A program made the position numbers and the translations under genes. From Morganella morganii (GTDB taxonomy: Bacteria > Pseudomonadota > Gammaproteobacteria > Enterobacterales > Enterobacteriaceae): a stretch of 64,000 bases of DNA. Positions within the stretch are counted from its first letter, which is position 1, and each line of letters begins with the position of its first letter. Below are positions 10,092 through 18,723 of this stretch, one piece after another. Location: the NCBI RefSeq assembly GCF_019242955.1, contig NZ_CP066129.1, forward strand, positions 1,550,001 to 1,614,000, given 5' to 3'. A model generated the notes under the pieces. It did not search any database. It had not been told where the DNA came from and saw nothing but the letters and a program-made list of their open reading frames with translations.

Positions 10092-10577
10092 CTAATTATA
10101 TTCCACACACATCGAATAGGCTGAATAAGGTGTACTGAGAATATAGCTGTTATGAAGTTTTTGTATATGAAGTTCTTTTTCTGTTTCGGAGAGGTCGTAA
10201 ATCATACTATTAAAAAGCGGGTCAGGGAAAGAATCGCTGGCACCCTTCACAAGCCGGATATTCCTCATAGCAACTGTCTCTCCGTTTACGACCTGGTAAG
10301 TAAAGAGAATTGATCTGGACAGAAGGTATTCAGTTTCCTTATTTTCAATTATTCCCGATAAGTGAATCCGGCCCTTTTTGCCTTCGCCAAGAATCAGTGT
10401 CATTGTGTCATTAAGCCTGTAGCCTCCGGGTAATTTAACCCAGTTATTTGTTGCGGAACATTCCAGCGTAATATCCGGGTTATTTTTATCGTAATAAATT
10501 ACACCGGTAACGGCCGCTGTAAACACCATTAAAAGTAAAGTCACAATGTGACCGGACTTCTTAATAGTTGCGTACAT
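10092..10577 (-). CDS. FidL-like small membrane protein, partner of the ToxR-like regulator
   Basis: A 161-residue protein starting MYATIKKSGHIV, with one membrane segment at about residues 10-28 and the rest presumably periplasmic. Two cysteines (about 40 and 157) could form a disulfide. The frame is open 36 codons further upstream, but the ATG at 10577 has gagg upstream and overlaps the end of the regulator gene by 17 bases, typical of translational coupling. Size, topology and position after a ToxR-like gene resemble Salmonella FidL (beside marT) and PsaF/MyfF of Yersinia. These families are thought to support or stabilise the membrane regulator. The FidL assignment is by recollection of sequence style and context, so only moderately sure. 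Confidence 0.65.
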   Translation of the reverse strand: MYATIKKSGHIVTLLLMVFTAAVTGVIYYDKNNPDITLECSATNNWVKLPGGYRLNDTMTLILGEGKKGRIHLSGIIENKETEYLLSRSILFTYQVVNGETVAMRNIRLVKGASDSFPDPLFNSMIYDLSETEKELHIQKLHNSYILSTPYSAYSMCVEYN

Positions 10578-11337
10578 AAACAACCTCACATCCTGAAAGT
10601 TTTTTATCCGTATTCTGCTGATATGCACATCTCGAAACGAAGGCTCGTCCTTTTGATTCAAAAACAAAGAGGTCTTCGGAATCAAAGATATAAAAGTTAT
10701 CTTTTACACAAGGAAGCACTTCATGGGTCATGCTTTTTACCAGGTTTATTTTGGTTTCTTTGAATGATTCAGAACCGGGATAAATAGTAAACACCGGACA
10801 AGTCCCGATTCGGCCAATGTCATAAAGTGAAACAGATTTGAACTCAAATTTGTCCCGGCGCGTCATATCTGCCGAGTAAGCAATAAGGAGTATGATGAGC
10901 GATAAATTGAAGCATGTGATTAATGCTTTGAATTTTGGCAATGTTCTCCCGTCAGTTTTTTTCGGAGGAGAAACAACGGGTGATGGAAATAAATCAGTAT
11001 CTGTATCCTGATCAAAAACCGTAATGTCAGCGTTAAACGAAAATCCATATTTAGGTACGGTTTTAATAATTTGACTGAAACCATATGCTGTAAAATATTT
11101 ACGTAAAATAGTTATATACTGAGACAGGCTGTTTCCCGAGCCTGAAAAACCAAATTTTCCCCAGACTTCTTCAATAATTTTTTCTTTGCCAAGTACAATG
11201 TTCGGATTTTGAACCAGATAGTGTAGTAACCGGCATGCAGTCTCAGAAACAGAAATAGCTTCATCAGGTACTGATTTGTGATAAAGAGAACGTCCATCGT
11301 TATCGAAAATTATTTCATCATCGATTATGTATAGCAT
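10561..11337 (-). CDS. ToxR/CadC/MarT-like membrane-bound transcriptional regulator
   Basis: 258 residues. Residues about 25-102 form an OmpR-type winged helix (ISVSETACRLLHYLVQN, then KEKIIEEVWG, SLSQYITILRKYF and IIKTVPKYGFSF). After a linker there is one membrane helix at about 137-156, then a periplasmic domain of about 100 residues with four cysteines (180, 210, 237, 250), suggesting disulfides and a possible redox or envelope signal. This is the ToxR topology. The gene overlaps the downstream fidL-like gene and lies next to a giant adhesin, as marT-fidL lie next to the adhesin gene misL in Salmonella SPI-3. The obvious candidate target is the adhesin (inference). No strong Shine-Dalgarno is visible at the start. 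Confidence 0.85.
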   Translation of the reverse strand: MLYIIDDEIIFDNDGRSLYHKSVPDEAISVSETACRLLHYLVQNPNIVLGKEKIIEEVWGKFGFSGSGNSLSQYITILRKYFTAYGFSQIIKTVPKYGFSFNADITVFDQDTDTDLFPSPVVSPPKKTDGRTLPKFKALITCFNLSLIILLIAYSADMTRRDKFEFKSVSLYDIGRIGTCPVFTIYPGSESFKETKINLVKSMTHEVLPCVKDNFYIFDSEDLFVFESKGRAFVSRCAYQQNTDKKLSGCEVVYVRNY

Positions 11338-12002
11338 AGAACAAATCCAGTAGTGAGCTGAAAGGGATATTATACATTAATAAATTATATGAGTACGTTA
11401 TCCTGCAAGTTTACAGATGTTATTAATCACTTATTCTACAGACTCCCGGGGGAAGTGAAAACAGATCAAAATACCAGCCAGGATAAAAAATCATAACCTG
11501 ACTTTTATTTGGTATAAAATCACATAAAGCAATCATGTTTTTATAAAATATACCGCGCAGGGTAAGTTTGGAGTTAAAATTGCGTCTGGTATAAAAAACA
11601 ATTATCAACTGAGTGCGGTACGAGCCTTATCAATGACGGGAGCCATTTTCAGCAAAGGTAAGAAATTGCATTGTACGTGCAGTTATAAACTACCTGGGAT
11701 AACAGATGGGCATGTCTTATCACCAGCCGGGCCATATCATCGGCTTATATTTATCAGAATATATATCTATATCGACTGGTGTTTTTAATATATTAATTTA
11801 TAAAACATGGTTTATTCAATAAATTGTACCGCGCTGGTTTTCTGCGCATTACAATCCTCAGCACCAGAGTTTTTCCGTATCACCCTATGTCCCGATGGAT
11901 GTATGGCCTCTCGTGTAATAAGAGTAGCCCGGTGCCGGAACAACAGGAACATACGGCGGCAAAACCGTTTGACTATATTGTAAAACTATCCGGAGAATTA
12001 AA
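11338..12002. other. AT-rich divergent regulatory region between two regulator genes
   Basis: About 665 bases separate the divergently transcribed ToxR-like and LuxR-like genes. The motif tggtataaaa occurs twice in the same orientation (11510-11519 and 11587-11596), and an inverted tatacc lies at 11549-11554, so regulator binding is possible. A 60-codon frame at 11824-12006 starts at TTG without a ribosome binding site and is not considered a gene. Both promoters must lie here but could not be placed with confidence. Confidence 0.4.
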
Positions 12003-12560
12003 ATGACTCACGCTCAGAGTGTTGATGTTGTTTTATTGTCAAAAAACATATTCCTTGCTGAAGGGGTGACATCGAAAACAGGGCAACACAGTTGTGCAAC
12101 CCCCGTCGTTCTTATAGATCTGGAAAGCTATAATAAAATTGAGGAGGTTATCCGGGATATTAGCATGTTCAGCCATGACCAGAGGGCAACGCTAATCTTT
12201 GCTGATAATATCGTATCCTGCATGTTAAGTAATATAGCAGGCATACGTATAGAAAGCGCATTATCCGCCTGGACTAACACCAAAATTATTAAAAACTCAA
12301 TGAAAGTTAATGTCCTTCTGGAAAAATTACTTAAAATAGCTCACATGGATATTTTTACTCCGACTGAGCGTGAAGTCATACAGTCATTTAAACATTACGA
12401 AAATATGGGCCTGGCTGCAAAATCTATCAATATGTGTATTACCACATTTTATGCTCATTCGATATCTGTTGCTAAAAAGCATAATGTAAAAACAACAAGC
12501 CATGTTCATCATTACTACAGTTCAAACAAAGATTTTGGGACGTTTAATTGCCATATATGA
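12003..12560 (+). CDS. LuxR-type helix-turn-helix regulator (divergent)
   Basis: 185 residues, ATG with ggag 7 bases upstream. The C-terminal part (about 118-172) begins FTPTEREVIQSFKHYENMGL and continues with a helix-turn-helix resembling the LuxR/NarL family (TPxEREV, then TTFYAHSISVAKKHNV where the family has TVKxHxxNIxxKLxV). The helices are poorly conserved. The N-terminal about 110 residues (VDVVLLSKNIFLAEGV) loosely resemble a response-regulator or fimbrial LuxR sensor domain, but I do not see the phosphoacceptor pattern. It stands alone between the ToxR-like gene and hmp and has AT-rich base composition, suggesting it belongs to the acquired island. Targets are unknown; adhesin control is plausible. 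Confidence 0.65.
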   Translation: MTHAQSVDVVLLSKNIFLAEGVTSKTGQHSCATPVVLIDLESYNKIEEVIRDISMFSHDQRATLIFADNIVSCMLSNIAGIRIESALSAWTNTKIIKNSMKVNVLLEKLLKIAHMDIFTPTEREVIQSFKHYENMGLAAKSINMCITTFYAHSISVAKKHNVKTTSHVHHYYSSNKDFGTFNCHI

Positions 12561-12776
12561 GATCAATAATGTATTTTGATTTCGATATTATAAGCTGAAT
12601 TAATTTACCGGATACTTATGTGGTCTGTTTTTTATTTGATTACATCTTCTGAAAAGAGGGTTGTCTGACGGGTATAAAAATTAATACAGAAAATTCAGCA
12701 TCACACCATTTTCTTGCGGCCGGGCGCCAGTGTAAATGATATAAGCTCCGGACCATTATTCATCCGCATTTTTACC

Positions 12777-12848
12777 GGATATCCGCGTATTACAACTATT
12801 CAGTCCAATACACGGATATCTGCGGGTTACAACTGTTTTGTCCGATAC
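12777..12848 (+). repeat. Two 35-bp tandem units, period 37
   Basis: Bases 12777-12811 and 12814-12848 are similar copies starting ggatatc.gcg and continuing ttacaact.tt..gtcc.atac. They lie immediately before the right copy of the island-flanking direct repeat, downstream of hmp. Confidence 0.65.
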
Positions 12849-12857
12849 CCGGACAGT

Positions 12858-12899
12858 GTGTTGTTATTGTTATTCTGTCGCGATTATAAAATTTTGTGC
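12858..12899 (+). repeat. hmp: Right copy of island-flanking direct repeat (includes hmp 3' end)
   Basis: Matches 632-673 at 38 of 42 positions, same orientation. It covers the last codons and stop of hmp (12884-12899) and 26 bases beyond. This copy is the intact one, since hmp reads through it normally. The pair brackets 12.2 kb carrying the adhesin and regulators. Confidence 0.8.
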
Positions 12900-14065
12900 G
12901 GACCGAAACATTCATAATGGATCTGGTCTGCATTGACGCCCATTGCAGTCAGCTGACGCGCAATATGCTGCATAAAGGCCACCGGGCCGCACAGGTAATA
13001 GTGGCGTATTTTACTGAGCAGGACATCCTGCTGAGCGGTTAAATCCATCAGCCCGGTCAGGTGAGGGTGAGCTTCATCAGCACGCGGTTCTCTGTACCAG
13101 ACAGTCTGACTGAACGCCGGTAACTGAGCACCGGTGCGGTTTACTTCATCCGCAAAGGCATGCACACCACCGTGCTCTGCCGCATGCAGCCAGGTCACAT
13201 CCGCCGGATGTTGCTGTGCAGCCAGTGTCTGTAACATCGCCATCATTGGTGTCAGGCCGACACCGGCTGAAATCAGAACGACCGGTGTCTCTTTTTCAGC
13301 GTCGAGGAAAAAATCACCCAGCGGCGGCGTCAGTTTTACCACATCGCCTTCCTGTACATTAGCGTGCAGCCAGCCGGAAATCGTACCTTTGTCCTCACGT
13401 TTAACCGCAATCCGGTAGGTTTTACCGTCCGGTGCCTGCGTCAGGGAGTACTGGCGGATTTCCTGATTATCCAGCGCGTCATCATTGATATAGACACTGA
13501 TATACTGACCCGGCCGGTAATCCGCGACGGGCTTACCATCAACCGGCGCCAGTTCAAAACTGGTGATCAGCTCACTCTGCGGCTGTTTGCGGATCACACG
13601 GAATTCACGCAGACCTTCCCATCCGCCCTGTGACGCCGCTTTTTCCTGATATAACCCGGCTTCGCGCTGAATAAAGATATCTGCCAGTACGCCGTAAGCT
13701 TTACCCCAGGCGGTCAGCACTTCTTCACCCGGATTGAGTAACTCTTCAATGGTGGCAAGCAGGTTTTCCCCGACAATCGGGTAATGTTCCGGTCTGATCA
13801 TCAGACTGGCGTGTTTGTTGGCAATTTTTTCGACTGCCGCGCCCAGTGCGCCGAGGTTATCAATATTCATGGCATAGGCGCAGACCGCATTAAACAAGGC
13901 TTCACGCTGTGCACCATTCTGCTGGTGACTCATGGTGAAGATATCTTTTAATTCCGGATGCTGACGAAACATGCGGTCATAAAAATGCGCGGTCAGTTTC
14001 GGGCCGGTGGCGGCAATCAGCGGGGCAGTGGATTTTACGGTGGCGATAGTTTGTGCATCGAGCAT
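12884..14065 (-). CDS. hmp: Flavohaemoglobin, nitric oxide dioxygenase
   Basis: 393 residues, close to the 396 of E. coli Hmp along its whole length. The globin domain (1-140) has the proximal haem ligand His85 and the distal pocket residues Tyr29 and Gln53. It is followed by the FAD domain ([25 protein letters not shown]) and the NAD(P)H domain ([28 protein letters not shown]), ending [11 protein letters not shown]. It oxidises NO to nitrate using O2 and NAD(P)H in the cytoplasm, protecting against nitrosative stress. Divergent from glyA, as in E. coli. An NsrR-like operator precedes it. Its last codons lie in the direct repeat that brackets the neighbouring island. Confidence 0.97.
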   Translation of the reverse strand: MLDAQTIATVKSTAPLIAATGPKLTAHFYDRMFRQHPELKDIFTMSHQQNGAQREALFNAVCAYAMNIDNLGALGAAVEKIANKHASLMIRPEHYPIVGENLLATIEELLNPGEEVLTAWGKAYGVLADIFIQREAGLYQEKAASQGGWEGLREFRVIRKQPQSELITSFELAPVDGKPVADYRPGQYISVYINDDALDNQEIRQYSLTQAPDGKTYRIAVKREDKGTISGWLHANVQEGDVVKLTPPLGDFFLDAEKETPVVLISAGVGLTPMMAMLQTLAAQQHPADVTWLHAAEHGGVHAFADEVNRTGAQLPAFSQTVWYREPRADEAHPHLTGLMDLTAQQDVLLSKIRHYYLCGPVAFMQHIARQLTAMGVNADQIHYECFGPHKIL

Positions 14066-14107
14066 AGCAGGGCTCCTGAAAAAGCATCACATCAGTGTGA
14101 AATTTAT

Positions 14108-14130
14108 AACATGTATTTTTAATGCAACTT
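14108..14130 (-). promoter_or_regulatory. NsrR operator upstream of hmp
   Basis: The 23-base stretch reads aacatgtatttttaatgcaa then ctt. It matches the known NsrR consensus (aagatgyatttyaaatrcatctt) at nearly all positions, including both atg.attt and its inverse half. It lies 43-65 bases before the hmp start. NsrR is an NO-sensing Fe-S repressor known to control hmp in enterobacteria. Confidence 0.75.
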
Positions 14131-14308
14131 ATAATACAGGGCAGAATTTGTAAAGCGCAAATTTTTCTGCTGTTTCTGAAAATCCGCTGAAAATAGCGAA
14201 ATTGATCAGTGAGCGGGGGCAGGAGGGGATCACAAATCCGGTATTGCGTCCGATGAACAGGATATTCTTATGAAATAATAAGTGCGGTAATTACCTGATT
14301 TTACCACT

Positions 14309-14324
14309 ATGCAATCGTTTGCGT
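14309..14324 (+). promoter_or_regulatory. PurR box upstream of glyA
   Basis: atgcaatcgtttgcgt fits the PurR consensus angcaancgnttncnt at every fixed position. It is about 110 bases before the glyA start. PurR repression of glyA is established in E. coli. Confidence 0.75.
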
Positions 14325-14435
14325 ATTTTTTGTTTCAGGGGCTATCTCAATTCAGAAAAAGGGTTTACACTGTAGGGCATTCGTCCCCGGAAAGGGGTGT
14401 TTTTTTATCGGCATCAGGCGAGTCAGGAGAAGCTA

Positions 14436-15689
14436 ATGTTAAAGCGTGAAATGAATATTGCAGATTACGACCCACAACTCTGGCAGGCGATGAAAGACGA
14501 AGATCGTCGTCAGGAAGAGCATATTGAATTAATTGCCTCTGAGAACTACACCAGCCCGCGCGTTATGGAAGCTCAGGGCTCCCAGCTCACCAACAAATAT
14601 GCGGAAGGGTATCCGGGCAAACGCTATTACGGCGGCTGCGAATATGTGGATATCGTGGAACAACTGGCGATTGACCGTGCAAAAGAACTGTTCGGTGCAG
14701 ATTATGCCAACGTTCAGCCGCATTCCGGCTCCCAGGCTAACGTTGCAGTGTACTCCGCACTGCTTTCACCGGGCGATACAGTATTAGGGATGAATTTAGC
14801 GGAAGGCGGTCACCTGACTCACGGCTCTCCGGTAAACTTTTCCGGTAAACTGTACAATATCGTCCCTTATGGTATCGATTCTGCCGGTAAAATCGATTAT
14901 GACGATGTCGCCGAACAGGCGAAAAAACATCAGCCGAAAATGATCATCGGCGGCTTCTCTGCTTATTCCGGTGTGGTTGACTGGGCGAAAATGCGCGAAA
15001 TCGCGGACAGCATCGGTGCTTACCTGTTTGTTGATATGGCACACGTTGCCGGTCTGGTTGCTGCGGGTGTTTATCCTAACCCGGTTCCGCATGCGCATGT
15101 TGTCACCACCACTACGCACAAAACCCTGGCGGGTCCGCGCGGCGGGATGATCCTGGCGAAAGGCGGTGATGAAGATCTGTACAAAAAACTGAACTCAGCC
15201 GTGTTCCCGGGCAACCAGGGCGGTCCGCTGATGCACGTTATCGCCGGTAAAGCAGTGGCGTTAAAAGAAGCAATGGAGCCTGAATTTAAAGCAAATCAGG
15301 TCCAGGTTGTGAAAAATGCCAAAGCAATGGTTGAAGTCTTCCTGAACCGTGGTTATAAAGTGGTGTCCGGTGGTACTGAGAACCATCTGTTCCTGGTGGA
15401 TCTGGTCGATAAAGACATCACCGGTAAAGATGCCGATGCTGCACTGGGCCGTGCTAACATCACTGTGAACAAAAACAGTGTGCCGAACGATCCGAAGAGC
15501 CCGTTTGTGACCTCCGGTATCCGTGTCGGTTCCCCGGCAATTACCCGCCGCGGCTTCAAAGAAGCAGAAGCCCGTGAACTGGCCGGCTGGATGTGTGACG
15601 TGTTAGATAACCTCAATGATGAAGCGACCATTGAAGCTGTGAAACAAAAAGTTCTGGCTATCTGCGCGAAATACCCGGTTTACGCATAA
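14436..15689 (+). CDS. glyA: Serine hydroxymethyltransferase
   Basis: 417 residues, same length as E. coli GlyA. The start [12 protein letters not shown] at 14436 is chosen over the upstream ATG at 14397 because it matches the family and has aggag 8 bases upstream. The PLP lysine lies in [14 protein letters not shown]; also present are [13 protein letters not shown], the [10 protein letters not shown] segment and [17 protein letters not shown]. It converts serine and tetrahydrofolate to glycine and 5,10-methylene-THF, the main one-carbon source. Divergent from hmp, monocistronic, ended by a strong terminator. A PurR box lies upstream. Confidence 0.98.
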   Translation: MLKREMNIADYDPQLWQAMKDEDRRQEEHIELIASENYTSPRVMEAQGSQLTNKYAEGYPGKRYYGGCEYVDIVEQLAIDRAKELFGADYANVQPHSGSQANVAVYSALLSPGDTVLGMNLAEGGHLTHGSPVNFSGKLYNIVPYGIDSAGKIDYDDVAEQAKKHQPKMIIGGFSAYSGVVDWAKMREIADSIGAYLFVDMAHVAGLVAAGVYPNPVPHAHVVTTTTHKTLAGPRGGMILAKGGDEDLYKKLNSAVFPGNQGGPLMHVIAGKAVALKEAMEPEFKANQVQVVKNAKAMVEVFLNRGYKVVSGGTENHLFLVDLVDKDITGKDADAALGRANITVNKNSVPNDPKSPFVTSGIRVGSPAITRRGFKEAEARELAGWMCDVLDNLNDEATIEAVKQKVLAICAKYPVYA

Positions 15690-15713
15690 TCGCGTTACCA
15701 ATCTGATGTAACC

Positions 15714-15747
15714 AAAACCCGCTTCGTTCGCCGCAAGCGGGTTTTTT
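15714..15747 (+). terminator. Terminator of glyA
   Basis: The stem aaaacccgctt (from 15714) pairs with aagcgggtttt (15735-15745) and ends in a T6 run. Confidence 0.9.
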
Positions 15748-15770
15748 GTATTTCTGAAAAGGAGAGGCAG

Positions 15771-16923
15771 ATGTTTGTTCCGTCATCGCTTTGGCTGGCG
15801 CTTGATTATTTTACGTATTTTTTTTTCCTACGGGATTTTTCTTCCCTACTGGGGCGCATGGCTGAAAGGTGAAGGGCATGATGTGGCAACGGTCGGTATG
15901 TTGCTCAGTGTGGGGCTGGTGGCGCGTTTTATCGGCAGTCTGTTTATTACGCCGTTGTTTAAAGATCCGTCACGGCTGATTTTTGCGTTGCGCCTGATGG
16001 CACTCTGCGCTTTTCTGTTTGCGCTGGCGTTTTATTTCGGCTCGCACTGGCTCTGGCTCTTTTTTGTGATGGCCGGGTTCAACCTCTTTTTCTCACCGAT
16101 GATCCCGCTGGGGGATTCCCTCGCCGCGACCTGGCAAAAACAGTTTCCGATGGATTACGGCTCGATCCGTGTCTGGGGTTCAGTGGCCTTTATCATTGCC
16201 ACTTCTGTCACCGGCATGCTGATGGATATCTGGAAGCATGAGGTGATTCTGGCGGCGCTGGTGGTCAGTACCGGAACTCTGCTGCTGACGTCGCTGCTGC
16301 GTCCGCGCATTATGCCGTCCGGGGAAATGAAGCAGCGCGGGCCACAGGTGAAGTTCAGTGTTCTGCTGAAAGATAGTGCGGTTGTCCGCTTTCTGCTGTG
16401 CGTCAGTTTATTGCAGGGGGCGCATGCCGCCTATTACGGCTTCAGTGTGATTTACTGGCAGAAGGTCGGGTATTCGGATGCTGCGATTGGCTATCTCTGG
16501 TCGCTGGGCGTGGTGGCGGAAGTGATCGTCTTTACGTTCAGTAATAAGCTGTTCCGGCGCTGGAGCGCGGCAAACCTGCTGCTGCTTTCCGGTATCTGCG
16601 GTATTCTGCGCTGGTCGCTGCTGGGCATGTCGGCCGCATTGCCGGTGCTGATTGTGGCGCAGATCCTGCACAGCGGTACCTATACTGTGTGTCACCTGGC
16701 GGCAATGCGCTTTATCGGCGCCCGCAAATCCACCGAAATCATTCCGTTGCAGGCGGCGTATTCCGCGCTGGCCATGGGCGGGGCAATTGCGGTGATGACA
16801 CTGGTGGCGGGGTATCTGTATGAAGATATCCACGGCGGGATATTTTATCTGATGGCATTGACGGTGGTTCCTGCGCTGTTCCTGCGGCCTAAAATCCGCC
16901 CTCAGACCCCGGAAAATGCATAA
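15771..16923 (+). pseudogene. hcaT: MFS transporter HcaT family, frameshifted in a T9 tract
   Basis: The ATG at 15771, 6 bases after ggagag, encodes MFVPSSLWLALDYFTYFF, which matches the E. coli HcaT start (WLALGYFTYFFSYGIF). At the T9 run 15818-15826 the frame is one base too long and stops at 15870-15872 after 33 codons. The next frame continues FFSYGIFLPYWGAWLKGEG and runs intact to 16923, with some 12 membrane helices and the conserved GAHAAYYGFSVIYW and RFIGARKSTEII segments. Removing one T restores a full protein of about 383 residues. HcaT is a putative 3-phenylpropionate permease of the major facilitator superfamily. The break may be real, phase-variable, rescued by slippage, or a sequencing error. 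The downstream frame also has a TTG at 15775, but it lacks proper spacing and the correct N-terminus. Confidence 0.8.
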
Positions 16924-16924
16924 C

Positions 16925-16958
16925 AAAAAAGGGTTATGACTCTCGTCATAACCCTTTT
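16925..16958. terminator. Bidirectional terminator between hcaT and suhB
   Basis: aaaaaagggttatgac and gtcataacccttttt form a near-perfect stem with A- and T-runs on each side, serving the convergent hcaT and suhB. Confidence 0.9.
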
Positions 16959-16978
16959 TCACATCTGGCGGAGCAAAA

Positions 16979-17782
16979 TCAGCGTTTCAGTGACTCAGTC
17001 AGTTCATCACGCATTTCTGCCAGCAGTGCACGTACCACACGCGGGCTGCCGGCAACGATATTGCCGCTGTCGATATAACGGTGGTCACCGGTGAAGTCAG
17101 TAACGATACCGCCCGCTTCACGGACCAGCAGTTCACCGCCCAGGAAATCCCATGGCTTCAGACCGATCTCAAAGAAACCGTCCACACGGCCGGCAGCGAG
17201 ATAAGCCAGGTCCAGTGCGGCAGAGCCGGTACGGCGGAAATCTGCACAGCGGGTGAACAGTTTACCGAGCATTTTGATATAAGTATCAGCATGCTGTTTT
17301 GCTTTGAACGGGAAGCCGGTTGCCAGTACTGCGCCGTCGAGATCACGGGCAGTGGCACCGCGCAGACGGTAACCGTTTAACTGTGCGCCCTGACCACGGA
17401 CCGCAGAGAATAATTCGTTACGCATCGGATCGTAGACAACCGCCACTTCAGTGCGGCCTTTGATACAAAATGCGATAGAAACAGCGAAATGCGGGAGACG
17501 TTTAACGAAGTTGGTGGTGCCATCCAGGGGATCAATAACCCATTTCATGTCGCTTTCTTCGCCGGCTGACAGGCCGCACTCTTCAGAAACAATGGTATGT
17601 GCCGGATAAGATTTGCGGATGATTTCGATAATCATCTGCTCAGCTTCGCGATCGATGTTCGTCACAAAGTCATTGGCACCTTTCTGAGTTGTCTCAACAG
17701 TGTCAGGCATTTCATAGTGTTTGGCAATCAGGTTGCCGGCCTTACGTGCAGCACGTATGGCGATGGTAAGCATCGGATGCAT
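16979..17782 (-). CDS. suhB: Inositol-1-monophosphatase / Nus factor SuhB
   Basis: 267 residues starting MHPMLTIAIRAARKAGN, identical in length to E. coli SuhB; the open frame extends 22 codons upstream but the family start is here. The metal and phosphate motifs are present: EECGL, WVIDPLDGTTNFVKRLPHF and LKPWDFLGGELLVREAGG. The enzyme hydrolyses inositol phosphates with Mg2+. In E. coli SuhB also joins the ribosomal RNA antitermination complex with NusA/B/E/G. It is divergent from trmJ. Confidence 0.97.
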   Translation of the reverse strand: MHPMLTIAIRAARKAGNLIAKHYEMPDTVETTQKGANDFVTNIDREAEQMIIEIIRKSYPAHTIVSEECGLSAGEESDMKWVIDPLDGTTNFVKRLPHFAVSIAFCIKGRTEVAVVYDPMRNELFSAVRGQGAQLNGYRLRGATARDLDGAVLATGFPFKAKQHADTYIKMLGKLFTRCADFRRTGSAALDLAYLAAGRVDGFFEIGLKPWDFLGGELLVREAGGIVTDFTGDHRYIDSGNIVAGSPRVVRALLAEMRDELTESLKR

Positions 17783-17901
17783 GGGGTTGTCCACCGGGAT
17801 GTTAAAGAACGAAAATAATCGCGGCAGAGTATAACAGGTGATCGTCAATCTGACTATTCTTGTGTTAAGATATTGCGATAATTTCTCAAATAAAGTGTGT
17901 T

Positions 17902-18639
17902 ATGTCCGAAAATATCCGAATCGTCCTGGTGGAAACCTCACATACAGGCAATATGGGCTCCGCAGCGCGGGCTATGAAAACGATGGGGTTATCCAACCTT
18001 TATCTGGTCAATCCTCAGGTACAACCGGACTCTCACGCCATCGCGCTGTCCGCCGGTGCCAGTGATGTTATCGGCAATGCAAAGATTGTCAGCACGCTGG
18101 ATGAGGCGATTGCCGGATGTGAACTGGTGATCGGTACAAGTGCGCGTTCGCGCACGCTGCCGTGGCCGATGGTTGAACCGCGTGAATGCGGGGAAAAAAG
18201 TGTTAAAACCGCACAGACTGCGCCGGTCGCTATTATTTTCGGCCGTGAACGTGTCGGGCTGACCAACGATGAATTACAGAAATGTAATTATCATCTTTAT
18301 ATTCCGACCAATCCGGAATACGGCTCGCTGAATCTGGCGATGGCAGTGCAACTGGTCAGTTATGAGATCCGGATGGCATTTCTTGCCTCTCAGAATGAGA
18401 GCGAACCGGCAAATAATGATGACACAGATGAGGTACACTATCCGCCGGCAGATGATATGGAGCGGTTTTATTCGCATCTGGAATCGGTTCTCAATGAATC
18501 CGGTTTTATCCGTAAGGCACATCCGGGCCAGATTATGAACCGTCTGCGCCGCTTGTTTACCCGCGCGCATCCGGAAGTTCAGGAGCTGAATATTCTGCGC
18601 GGTATCCTGACTTCTGTTGAAAAATGGGCGAAAAAATAG
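17902..18639 (+). CDS. trmJ: tRNA (cytidine/uridine-32-2'-O)-methyltransferase
   Basis: 245 residues of the SPOUT methyltransferase family. [19 protein letters not shown] opens the protein, with [15 protein letters not shown] and [19 protein letters not shown] forming the knotted SAM site. TrmJ methylates the 2'-OH of position 32 in certain tRNAs. A C-terminal extension of about 80 residues is typical. Its stop codon lies in the first IscR-like operator, and it sits directly upstream of iscR as in E. coli. Confidence 0.96.
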   Translation: MSENIRIVLVETSHTGNMGSAARAMKTMGLSNLYLVNPQVQPDSHAIALSAGASDVIGNAKIVSTLDEAIAGCELVIGTSARSRTLPWPMVEPRECGEKSVKTAQTAPVAIIFGRERVGLTNDELQKCNYHLYIPTNPEYGSLNLAMAVQLVSYEIRMAFLASQNESEPANNDDTDEVHYPPADDMERFYSHLESVLNESGFIRKAHPGQIMNRLRRLFTRAHPEVQELNILRGILTSVEKWAKK

Positions 18640-18685
18640 TTGAGTAAATTACTGGGTTAAATAGTTGACTAAATTACTCAGGAAT
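18636..18685 (+). promoter_or_regulatory. Two adjoining type-1 IscR sites and isc promoter
   Basis: 18636-18660 (atagttgagtaaattactgg...) and 18661-18685 (atagttgactaaattactca...) are two 25-base copies placed end to end. Both resemble the type-1 IscR consensus (atasyygactrwwwyagtcrrstat). The second contains a -35 like ttgact (18665-18670), with a possible -10 cacaat at 18688-18693 (17-base spacer). IscR carrying [2Fe-2S] is known to repress this operon through such sites. Confidence 0.8.
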
Positions 18686-18723
18686 GACACAATTTCTTCA
18701 CCATTTATCACGGGGATCCGGTT

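Noticed and set aside
11824-12006. 60-codon frame before the LuxR-like gene
   Set aside because: TTG start without ribosome binding site, no recognisable protein, and it lies in the likely promoter region.
14382-14406. cccc-gg-aaa-gggg with T7 just before glyA as an attenuator
   Set aside because: The stem is only four GC pairs; too weak to claim, though the T-run is notable.
15775-16923. hcaT as an intact gene starting at TTG 15775
   Set aside because: The N-terminus in that frame is unrelated to the family, while the ATG at 15771 in the neighbouring frame has the ribosome binding site and matches HcaT.
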